Origin: Fimbriimonadaceae bacterium | GTDB taxonomy: Bacteria; Armatimonadota; Fimbriimonadia; Fimbriimonadales; Fimbriimonadaceae | NCBI GenBank assembly: GCA_019454665.1 | Contig: JACFNW010000053.1 | Coordinates: forward strand, 1 to 8,205 | Direction: 5' to 3' | Length of the DNA stretch: 8,205 nucleotides | In this document: positions 1 to 5,191 of the stretch, one piece after another | How the letters are laid out: every line of letters starts with the position of its first letter | Numbering within the stretch: position 1 is the stretch's first letter | Translations under genes and position numbers: made by a program | Notes under the pieces: model-generated | What the model was told of the DNA's origin: nothing | Database searches by the model: none | What the model saw: only the letters and a program-made list of their open reading frames with translations

Positions 1-290
1 CGAACGCCGAGATGTTCCCCTACGCCATGCAGCAACTGCGACTCGCCACCACGATCGGCATGCCGACCCCCGGCTACGTGATCTGGACCTACGGCTTGCG
101 GCTCGTGGATGGGACGGGGGCGCGGATGCCCACCTCGGGCGTCTACCGGCTGGATGGCTCGCCGCTCGAGAACATGGGTCAGCAGCCCAACATTCGCGTG
201 GACATCACGCCCGCCGAATACTTCTCGGGCAAGGACCCGCAACTGGACCGCGCGATCGAGGAGTTGCTGAAGAAGCTGCCCCGCAAGTAA
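1..290 (+). CDS. S41-family (tricorn-like) peptidase, C-terminal end only
   Basis: The reading frame is already open at base 3 and ends at a TAA at 288-290, so only about the last 95 residues are present. The segment reads NAEMFPYAMQQL, then GMPTPGYVIWTYG, then a strand with LVDG, a Gly-Val-Tyr, a Leu-Glu-Asn, and the ending G-K-D-P-Q-L-D-R-A-I-E. This order (NAE-F after the nucleophile region, G-x-PTxGxVI, LVDG, LEN, a proline-rich strand, GKDPQLDRAIE) is typical of the C-terminal end of tricorn-type S41 serine peptidases. The catalytic serine should lie just before the window starts. These enzymes degrade peptides and are often exported, but the N-terminal half that would show a signal peptide, propeller or PDZ domain is not visible. 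An internal ATG at base 12 is not the true start, because the conserved block runs through it. pyrD follows after 7 bases, so the two are probably co-transcribed. The family call is good; the exact subfamily is less certain. Confidence 0.82.
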   Translation, partial: NAEMFPYAMQQLRLATTIGMPTPGYVIWTYGLRLVDGTGARMPTSGVYRLDGSPLENMGQQPNIRVDITPAEYFSGKDPQLDRAIEELLKKLPRK

Positions 291-297
291 GGCGGGC

Positions 298-1278
298 ATG
301 GACCTCTATCCGGCGCTCATCAGGCGGCTGGCGTTCCGGCTCGACCCGGAGCGCGCCCACCATGCCGCGTTCTGGTTTCTGGAACGCGGCTGGGTGCCCT
401 CGCTTCGGCGGGCGACTCCCTCGCTTCGGCGCGAGATTTGGGGCTTGGCGTTCGACAACCCCGTGGGCTTGGCGGCAGGAATGGACAAGGATGCCGTTGG
501 TCTGAAGTCGTGGCGGCGGCTGGGCTTTGGGTTCGTCGAGGTCGGCACGGTCACGCCCAAGCCTCAACCCGGCAACCCCAAGCCGAGGCTTTTCCGCTTG
601 CCCCCGGATCGGGCGATCATCAACCGTATGGGGTTCAACAACTCCGGCGCGGCGGCGATGGCCGAGCGGCTGGAGCGGATCAAGGCGGGAATCCCTCTTG
701 GGATCAACCTGGGCAAGAACAAGACAACCCCCGACGAGCAGGCCGCCGAGGACTACGCCGAGGCGCTCCGCACGTTGCGCGAGCGCGGCGACTACTTCGT
801 GGTCAACGTGTCGTCACCCAACACCCCTGGCCTACGGGGATTGCAGGAACGTGGGCCGCTCTTGGAGATCGCAAGGGCCATGCGGGCCATCGAGCCGACG
901 AAGCCGATCCTCGTCAAAGTCGCTCCGGACCTGGCGTTCGACGCGTTGGACGACGTGCTGTCGGTATGCGTCGAGGCGAACTTGAGCGGCATCGTGGCGA
1001 CGAACACCACGCTCTCGCGAACCGGGCTGAGCGCCGACCCCAGCGAAACGGGCGGCCTGTCCGGCGCTCCGCTGACCGCTCGCGCCGACGAGGTCCTCGC
1101 GCACCTGGCTCGTTATCGGCCCGGTGGGCTGGTGCTGATCGGGGTCGGCGGGATCATGACGCCCGACGACGCCAAGCGGAAAACGGACCTCGGCGCGGAC
1201 CTGATCCAGTTGTACACGGGCTATGTGTACGGCGGCCCTTGGCTCGTCCCGCGCATCCTCTCGGCCCTTGGCGGCTGA
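298..1278 (+). CDS. pyrD: Dihydroorotate dehydrogenase (quinone), class 2
   Basis: A 326-residue protein that oxidises dihydroorotate to orotate in pyrimidine synthesis, using FMN and passing electrons to membrane quinone. It belongs to class 2 because it keeps the N-terminal amphipathic helical region (residues 1-31, with DPERAHH), which binds the membrane and quinone, and because the catalytic base is a serine: NVSSPNTPGLR at 170-180, with Ser173 matching Ser175 of the E. coli enzyme. Other family blocks are NPVGLAAGMDKDA (54-66), GTVTPKPQPGNPKPRLFR (83-100), NRMGFNN (109-115), LGINLGKNK (134-142), LVKVAPDL (205-212), ATNTT (234-238), GGLSGAPL (252-259), IGVGGI (281-286) and LIQLYTG (302-308). 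The length is close to the usual 330-350. The ATG lies 7 bases after the upstream stop, and AAGG at 289-292 serves as ribosome binding site. It converges with the rhodanese gene, with 26 bases between. Nothing looks broken. Confidence 0.97.
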   Translation: MDLYPALIRRLAFRLDPERAHHAAFWFLERGWVPSLRRATPSLRREIWGLAFDNPVGLAAGMDKDAVGLKSWRRLGFGFVEVGTVTPKPQPGNPKPRLFRLPPDRAIINRMGFNNSGAAAMAERLERIKAGIPLGINLGKNKTTPDEQAAEDYAEALRTLRERGDYFVVNVSSPNTPGLRGLQERGPLLEIARAMRAIEPTKPILVKVAPDLAFDALDDVLSVCVEANLSGIVATNTTLSRTGLSADPSETGGLSGAPLTARADEVLAHLARYRPGGLVLIGVGGIMTPDDAKRKTDLGADLIQLYTGYVYGGPWLVPRILSALGG

Positions 1279-1304
1279 TGGGTCGGGCATCGGCCCCAGC
1301 GGAG

Positions 1305-1634
1305 TCAGTACTGGCGCATCGAGCGGTCGATCTTCTTGGCCCAGGCGTTGATCCCGCCCGCGAGGTTCTTGGCTTTGGCGAACCCTTTCGCGCGCAGCAA
1401 CTCCGTGATCGTTCCGCTGCGGTTGCCCGTTCGGCAGATCACCACGATCTCGGCGTCCGGGTCCAGTTCATCGAGACGCGACTCGACGAGGTCCATCGGG
1501 ATGTGGGCGTCGTGGTCGAGCCTGCTCAGCCGCAGTTCGTGGGGTTCGCGCACATCCAGCAGGAACGGTTTGCGTCCCTCGTCCATGGCGTTCTTGAGTT
1601 CTTCGACGGTCACCTCGGGCACTTGGTCGGACAT
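1305..1634 (-). CDS. Single-domain rhodanese (sulfurtransferase) protein
   Basis: A 109-residue cytoplasmic protein made of one rhodanese domain, the size of GlpE/PspE-type proteins. It begins with the typical [13 protein letters not shown] helix, then [11 protein letters not shown] (24-34), a strand and helix with [14 protein letters not shown], and the active-site loop CRTGNRS at 67-73, in which Cys67 would carry the persulfide. The loop matches C-x-x-G-x-R-S; it ends with [19 protein letters not shown], the standard last helix. The family moves sulfane sulfur, for example from thiosulfate to cyanide or to protein acceptors; the physiological partner cannot be read from sequence. I chose the ATG at 1634 over a TTG at 1682 in the same frame, because the extra 16 residues (Arg/Ser/Ala-rich) lie outside the domain. 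There is no strong ribosome binding site at either. It is transcribed alone, away from the prepilin gene. Confidence 0.9.
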   Translation of the reverse strand: MSDQVPEVTVEELKNAMDEGRKPFLLDVREPHELRLSRLDHDAHIPMDLVESRLDELDPDAEIVVICRTGNRSGTITELLRAKGFAKAKNLAGGINAWAKKIDRSMRQY

Positions 1635-1756
1635 CGCAGGGATTCTACTCGCGGCCGCGCTTGGACGCCGGGATGGGTCCAATGTCGCACCGACGGTTCC
1701 AAAGACCTATGGCCAGATCATCAGAAATCGCAACCCAGCGACAGTCGAATCAAACC

Positions 1757-1762
1757 TATAAT
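1757..1762 (+). promoter_or_regulatory. Candidate -10 box (TATAAT) for the prepilin gene
   Basis: A perfect TATAAT lies in the 239-base divergent region between the rhodanese gene and the prepilin gene, in a locally AT-richer patch of otherwise GC-rich DNA. It would give a transcript start near 1769 and a leader of about 105 bases before the prepilin ATG at 1874. At a 17-base spacing the -35 position reads cccagc, a poor match to TTGACA, and there is no TG extension, so an activator or another sigma factor could be needed. The rest of 1635-1873 shows no gene or riboswitch fold I recognise. Confidence 0.4.
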
Positions 1763-1873
1763 CGTCTGGATTGGTTCACGGATCATCATTTTTGCAGCAT
1801 CGTCAAGAACGCCAAACGTTCGGCGAAACGCGCAAATCGGCCCCCCGCCCCGACCAGCGATCATCGGGTTGTC

Positions 1874-2650
1874 ATGCGCCAATCCAATCGACGATCTGGG
1901 TTCACCCTCATCGAACTGCTCGTCGTCATCGCGATCATCGCCATCCTCGCGGCCATGCTCTTCCCCGTCTACGGGCAAGCCAAGGAATCCGCCAAAAAGA
2001 CGCAGAGCTTGAGCAACGTCAAGCAACACGCGATCGCCTTCCAGCTCTACGTCGCCGACTACGACGACGTGTTGCCCAGCGCCACCATCATGGGTGAGGC
2101 TGGCCAAACCACCCCCGACAACTACGGCGCGTTCCACTGGCCGTGGCTCACGCTCCCGTACGTGAAGTCCATGGACCTCTACCGCTCGCCCAGCGACACC
2201 AAGGAATGGTCCGGTTCGCTGTGCATGGGCGGATGCCGCGACAAGAACAACCCGTACTACGGCTACCTTTGGGGCCTCTATCCCAGCTACGGGTTCAACT
2301 GGTGGTACCTCGCACCGGACTACCGGGTGCCCCAAGGCCAGAACCCGGCCACCGCGCGGACCATCTACAGCATCGGCAAACCAATGACCGCCGCCTACGA
2401 GCCGGCCCGAACCGTTCTGCTCGCCGACAGCACGTGGGCGCCGCCCGCCGACCCGACCAACCTCGTCATGGGCTACTACGTGATCAACCCGCCCAGCCTT
2501 TGGACCGGCGCGCCGCCCCTGACGCGAACGTCCTACGGTTTCGTGATGCCGCGCCACAACAACGCGGCCAACGTCGCCTGGCTCGACGGACACGCCACGA
2601 CCACGCGCGTCGAGCGGCTCGCCGACGAAGCCCTGTGGGACTTGGAGTAG
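1874..2650 (+). CDS. Prepilin-like protein (type IV pilin / type II secretion pseudopilin N-terminus, DUF1559-like)
   Basis: A 258-residue protein with a textbook class III signal: a short basic leader MRQSNRRSG, then [19 protein letters not shown]. Prepilin peptidase should cut after Gly9 and methylate Phe10; Glu14 is the conserved fifth residue of the mature protein. The hydrophobic helix (about 10-30) is followed by a helical stalk (34-60: [24 protein letters not shown] is the usual pattern) and a large aromatic-rich globular domain with Cys117 and Cys121. Near the end, His228 is followed by nine residues and Asp238-Gly239, the H-X9-DG motif of the DUF1559 prepilin-like families that are expanded in Planctomycetota and Armatimonadota. 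It would sit in the inner membrane and assemble into, or be handled by, a pilus or secretion machine not encoded here. The ATG at 1874 was chosen because it gives the short basic leader; the frame is open upstream but is not pilin-like there. The ribosome binding site is weak. A TATAAT box lies about 110 bases upstream. Confidence 0.93.
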   Translation: MRQSNRRSGFTLIELLVVIAIIAILAAMLFPVYGQAKESAKKTQSLSNVKQHAIAFQLYVADYDDVLPSATIMGEAGQTTPDNYGAFHWPWLTLPYVKSMDLYRSPSDTKEWSGSLCMGGCRDKNNPYYGYLWGLYPSYGFNWWYLAPDYRVPQGQNPATARTIYSIGKPMTAAYEPARTVLLADSTWAPPADPTNLVMGYYVINPPSLWTGAPPLTRTSYGFVMPRHNNAANVAWLDGHATTTRVERLADEALWDLE

Positions 2651-2654
2651 GTGA
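2649..2654 (+). promoter_or_regulatory. Shine-Dalgarno AGGTGA overlapping the prepilin stop codon
   Basis: AGGTGA matches the 3' end of 16S rRNA and lies 8 bases before the ATG at 2663. Its first two bases are the last two of the prepilin TAG stop (2648-2650). This decides the start of the next small gene: the GTG at 2651, directly after the stop, would have no ribosome binding site at a usable distance. The arrangement suggests that translation of the small gene follows that of the prepilin gene. Confidence 0.65.
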
Positions 2655-2662
2655 CTGAACGA

Positions 2663-2839
2663 ATGAAGTGGGCCATCGCACTCGTCTTGGTCGCCGTCGG
2701 CGTCATCACCTACCAGGTGTTGCGGCACCGCGACCCCGCCCTCCCCACGGCCCCAGCGACCGCAGGAGCGACGCCCATGACCCGTGCGCCCGGCGAACCG
2801 GTCGAGGGCGAGCCAAACTACCACGGCATTCCTCGTTGA
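2663..2839 (+). CDS. Small single-pass membrane protein, unknown function
   Basis: A 58-residue protein with an N-terminal hydrophobic segment (about residues 3-20, WAIALVLVAVGVITYQVL), a short basic HR-HR-like patch (RHR at 21-23 region), then a Pro/Ala/Thr-rich tail ending in EGEPNYHGIPR. By the positive-inside pattern, either the tail is cytoplasmic next to the Arg/His patch, or the segment is an uncleaved signal anchor. It has no cysteine and no motif I recognise. Its start at 2663 is supported by AGGTGA 8 bases upstream, overlapping the prepilin stop, so it is very probably in the same transcript and translationally coupled to the prepilin gene. A role with the prepilin (assembly, membrane partner) is only inferred from this link. 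It is followed directly by the 2851-2877 hairpin. A GTG at 2651 would add four residues (MTER) and cannot be fully excluded. Confidence 0.7.
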   Translation: MKWAIALVLVAVGVITYQVLRHRDPALPTAPATAGATPMTRAPGEPVEGEPNYHGIPR

Positions 2840-2850
2840 GTTGCCGACCC

Positions 2851-2877
2851 GACCCCCGGTACGACGCGCCGGGGGTC
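2851..2877. terminator. GC-rich hairpin between convergent transcription units
   Basis: A perfect 9-bp inverted repeat, GACCCCCGG (2851-2859) and CCGGGGGTC (2869-2877), encloses a 9-base loop. It lies 11 bases after the stop of the small membrane protein gene and faces the end of the minus-strand operon; its right arm covers two bases of that operon's last TGA stop (2876-2878). There is no T-run on either side, so it is not a classical intrinsic terminator on sequence alone, but such hairpins between convergent genes in GC-rich genomes commonly end or protect both transcripts. Confidence 0.6.
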
Positions 2878-3493
2878 AACCTTTGTAGGTCGCTGTGGCC
2901 TTCAGAGTAAACGCAAGCGGAGTCCCATCGCCCTCGGGTAGCCGAGCGCCCTTGCCCTTCCACTCCATCTCGGTCCAACGACCCTTCGCATCGTAGGCGA
3001 TCCAGCCCTGCGCCGTCAAACCTGCTTCGGCTTGCTCGGAGAACGTGCCCTGTGCGCGCCAACCGCCCGCTGCAAGGGGACTGCGCGTCAGCGAGAACTT
3101 GGCCGAGGGCACCTGGGTGTTGGGAATGTCAGCAAGGGTCGAGGACCAAGAGCGTCCCGACTCGGGGGGCGTCGGCGGAAACAACAGCCGACTCATTCGG
3201 ACCAACTCGTGCGGCTCGACCTCCGATGGGGTCTGGAGCCACGTGCCGTCGCTGGCGAATCTGGCTTCGAACTTGGTGCCTAGGGTCTCGGCGGGAACGG
3301 GCAGCACCACTTGGCCCAAGATCGTCCTCTCGAGTTTGCGGACCACGCTGACCTTGGAGCCCTCTTCTGGAGCGAGCGTCAGCCGTTCGACCACGCGCTC
3401 GTCAATTCCCGCGGCACGGTCGTGGAACCACGTTTCGACGATGATGGTCTGGGGGATCGTCGCCAAGGCGAGGGACAGGGCGAGCACGCTCAT
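2876..3493 (-). CDS. Secreted protein of unknown function
   Basis: A 205-residue protein I cannot assign to a family. It opens with a hydrophobic stretch, MSVLALSLALATIPQT, which looks like a short signal peptide, though it has no basic residues at the front; cleavage near residue 11 (after ALA) is plausible. No lipobox cysteine is present; the protein has no cysteine at all. The rest has alternating hydrophobic and polar residues typical of beta-strands, with a middle segment FPPTPPESGRSWSSTLADIP (105-124), a pattern of prolines then G-x-x-W that recalls DUF6263-type periplasmic proteins; this is a faint resemblance only. It is the last gene of the four-gene minus-strand operon. Its ATG overlaps the stop of the FtsB-like gene in an ATGA, so translation is probably coupled. 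Its stop codon lies in the arm of the 2851-2877 hairpin. The reading frame and start look sound; the function is unknown. Confidence 0.75.
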   Translation of the reverse strand: MSVLALSLALATIPQTIIVETWFHDRAAGIDERVVERLTLAPEEGSKVSVVRKLERTILGQVVLPVPAETLGTKFEARFASDGTWLQTPSEVEPHELVRMSRLLFPPTPPESGRSWSSTLADIPNTQVPSAKFSLTRSPLAAGGWRAQGTFSEQAEAGLTAQGWIAYDAKGRWTEMEWKGKGARLPEGDGTPLAFTLKATATYKG

Positions 3494-3774
3494 CGCGGGT
3501 TCGACGGGGACTTCTTGGGCTCGACGTACGATTCACCCGGCAACAGCATGCCCTGCTTGCGGGCCTGCTCTTCTCGACCTGCCGGGCTCTGGGCGTAGGC
3601 TTCCTGACGGGCGAGTTCGCGAACCCGTGCCTCGATGGCCTCGGTCTGTTCGACCTGCGCATCTGCCTCGACCGAGGCGGCAGCGTTGAACCGCCAAGGC
3701 TTCTGGCTGAGCACCAGGCCTGTGGCGACGGCGATCACGATCACGATGGCTTGGACAAGCGGCTTACCCTTCAT
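3490..3774 (-). CDS. FtsB/DivIC-like (septum formation initiator family) small membrane protein, tentative
   Basis: A 94-residue protein with a basic N-terminus (MKGK), one transmembrane helix (about 6-23), and an external part that begins with a Glu/Gln/Ala-rich helical segment (34-60, VEADAQVEQTEAIEARVRELARQ) likely to form a coiled coil. It is followed by ARKQGMLLPGESYV (71-84). A single TM, a coiled coil and then AR-x-x-G-M-x-x-P-G-E is the layout of FtsB/DivIC proteins, which join FtsL and FtsQ/DivIB in the divisome. The heptads are weaker than in typical members, so another small bitopic protein is possible. Its ATG overlaps the 3' end of pyruvate kinase by 11 bases and its TGA overlaps the next ATG by 4. 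There is no separate ribosome binding site, which points to coupled translation. In many bacteria a ftsB/divIC gene sits beside a glycolytic gene (enolase in proteobacteria), which loosely fits this setting. Confidence 0.55.
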   Translation of the reverse strand: MKGKPLVQAIVIVIAVATGLVLSQKPWRFNAAASVEADAQVEQTEAIEARVRELARQEAYAQSPAGREEQARKQGMLLPGESYVEPKKSPSNPR

Positions 3775-5191
3775 GGCTGGCGGTTACGGGTCGAATCAGA
3801 ATCAGGTTGGTGTTGCCGGGTTCCCCGGCGGGCACTCCGGCGCTGAGCACCACGGAGTCCCCGATCTTCAGACGTTTCGCAGCGAGAAAAGCGCGCATCG
3901 CGTGGTCCACGATTTCGTCGGTCGTGGTTGGAAGCGCCACGTCAACGGCCTCCACCCCCAAGACCAACGCCATCTGCAGCCGTGTTTTGGGACGCCAACT
4001 CGCGCAGAGGATCGGCGTGGCCGGGCGGAACTTGCTGACGAGGCGTGGCGTCTGCCCGGACGAGGTCGTCGTCACGATGGCTTTGGGGCGCTGCGTTCGA
4101 GCGATTTCGGCGACGGCGTGGGCCACAGCCTCGGTCGGCGAGGTCTGACCCTTGCGTGCTCGGCTGGAGTATTCGCGCAGGAGCGGTCCGCTGTCCACTT
4201 CGTGATCCGTGCGCGCGCAGATGCGGGCCATCGCGGCGCACGCCTCGATCGGAAAGGCGCCCGCCGCCGTCTCGCCCGAGAGCATCACGGCGTCCGTGCC
4301 ATCGAGGATGGCGTTGGCCACGTCGCTGGCTTCAGCCCGTGTGGGCCGGGGAGCGGCGATCATGCTCTCGAGCATCTGGGTGGCCGTGATCACGGGCTTG
4401 CCGCGCCGTTGGCACACGCGGATGATCTCCTTCTGGGCCATGGGCACCTCTTCGAGGTCCATCTGGAGCCCGAGGTCGCCGCGGGCCACCATGACGGCGT
4501 CGGCTTGGGCCACGATGTCGTCCAGGCGCTTGAGCGCCTGCCGCATCTCGACTTTGGCCACGAGGTGAACCGACGGATCGTGCTCGTCCACCAACTGCCG
4601 GAGTTCGGCGATGTCCGCCCCCGTTTTGACATAGCTCAGGGCGATGAAGTCGGCACCCGCTCGGCACGCTTCGACGAGGTCGGTCCGGTCCTTTGCCGAG
4701 ATCGCGGGCACGTCGAACGTCTTGCCCACCACGGTGACGCCTTGGCGACTGGTGACGAGCCCACCTGTGATCGCGCGCGCCCGGATGCGGTCGCCCTGCC
4801 GATCCAGCACGCGCAGGGACACGTTGCCGTCGCCCAGCAGCAGGCGCGAGTTCGTCGTGAGGCTGGCGAGCACTTCGGGCTGGGACAGGGGGATGTCGGC
4901 ATCGCTTGGCCCCAGCACGAGTTCGTAACCTGGCTTGACGTCGAGGATGCCCTCGATCGCGCCGATGCGGAACTTGGGACCCTGCAGGTCCACCAACACG
5001 GCCACGCCGCCGACCGCTGGGCTCAGTTCCCGCACCCAACCGATCCACTTGCGACGCGTCTCCCAGTCTCCGTGGCTGCAGTTGATGCGGGCGACGTTCA
5101 TTCCGGCCCGGATCAGTGCCGCGACCTTCTCCCGCGAGTCCACCGCCGGACCCAGCGTGCAGACGATCTTGGTTCGGCGGAAGCTAGCGAT
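3764..5191 (-). CDS. pyk: Pyruvate kinase, apparent ATC start
   Basis: Converts phosphoenolpyruvate and ADP to pyruvate and ATP, the last step of glycolysis, in the cytoplasm. With the start at 5191 it has 475 residues, the usual bacterial length. Numbered from there: RRTKIVCTLGPA (5-16), first barrel strand; ARINCSHG (34-41), with Arg35, Asn37 and Ser39 for phosphate and potassium; DLQGPKFRIG (68-77), leading into the B domain; Lys213 and Glu215 in VAKVEM, the catalytic lysine and a metal ligand; ARGDLG with Asp239, the second metal ligand; PVITATQMLESM (266-277); and VMLSGETAAG (302-311). The C-terminal effector domain is complete. The lysine motif is unusual: most family members have K-I-E-N-x-E-G, here K-V-E-M-R-Q-A. 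No ATG, GTG or TTG lies in frame upstream of the conserved strand. The first GTG (5143) would delete RRTKIVCTLGPA. The ATC at 5191 gives MASFRRTKIV, with GGGGTG 7 bases upstream. The gene overlaps the upstream stop by 8 bases and the downstream start by 11. Confidence 0.93.
   Translation of the reverse strand: MASFRRTKIVCTLGPAVDSREKVAALIRAGMNVARINCSHGDWETRRKWIGWVRELSPAVGGVAVLVDLQGPKFRIGAIEGILDVKPGYELVLGPSDADIPLSQPEVLASLTTNSRLLLGDGNVSLRVLDRQGDRIRARAITGGLVTSRQGVTVVGKTFDVPAISAKDRTDLVEACRAGADFIALSYVKTGADIAELRQLVDEHDPSVHLVAKVEMRQALKRLDDIVAQADAVMVARGDLGLQMDLEEVPMAQKEIIRVCQRRGKPVITATQMLESMIAAPRPTRAEASDVANAILDGTDAVMLSGETAAGAFPIEACAAMARICARTDHEVDSGPLLREYSSRARKGQTSPTEAVAHAVAEIARTQRPKAIVTTTSSGQTPRLVSKFRPATPILCASWRPKTRLQMALVLGVEAVDVALPTTTDEIVDHAMRAFLAAKRLKIGDSVVLSAGVPAGEPGNTNLILIRPVTASHEG

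Noticed and set aside
1279..1304. Possible terminator hairpin between pyrD and the rhodanese gene (GGGC-atcg-GCCC)
   Set aside because: The stem is only 4 bp and there is no T-run; in GC-rich DNA this arises easily by chance.
1635..1682. Longer rhodanese starting at TTG 1682
   Set aside because: The added 16 residues are Arg/Ser/Ala-rich, lie outside the domain, and the ATG at 1634 fits the family length.
438..2012. Open plus-strand frame of 524 codons across pyrD and the rhodanese gene
   Set aside because: It covers pyrD in another frame and the rhodanese gene in antisense, both clearly real; its translation is Arg/Gly-rich low-complexity sequence typical of a shadow frame.
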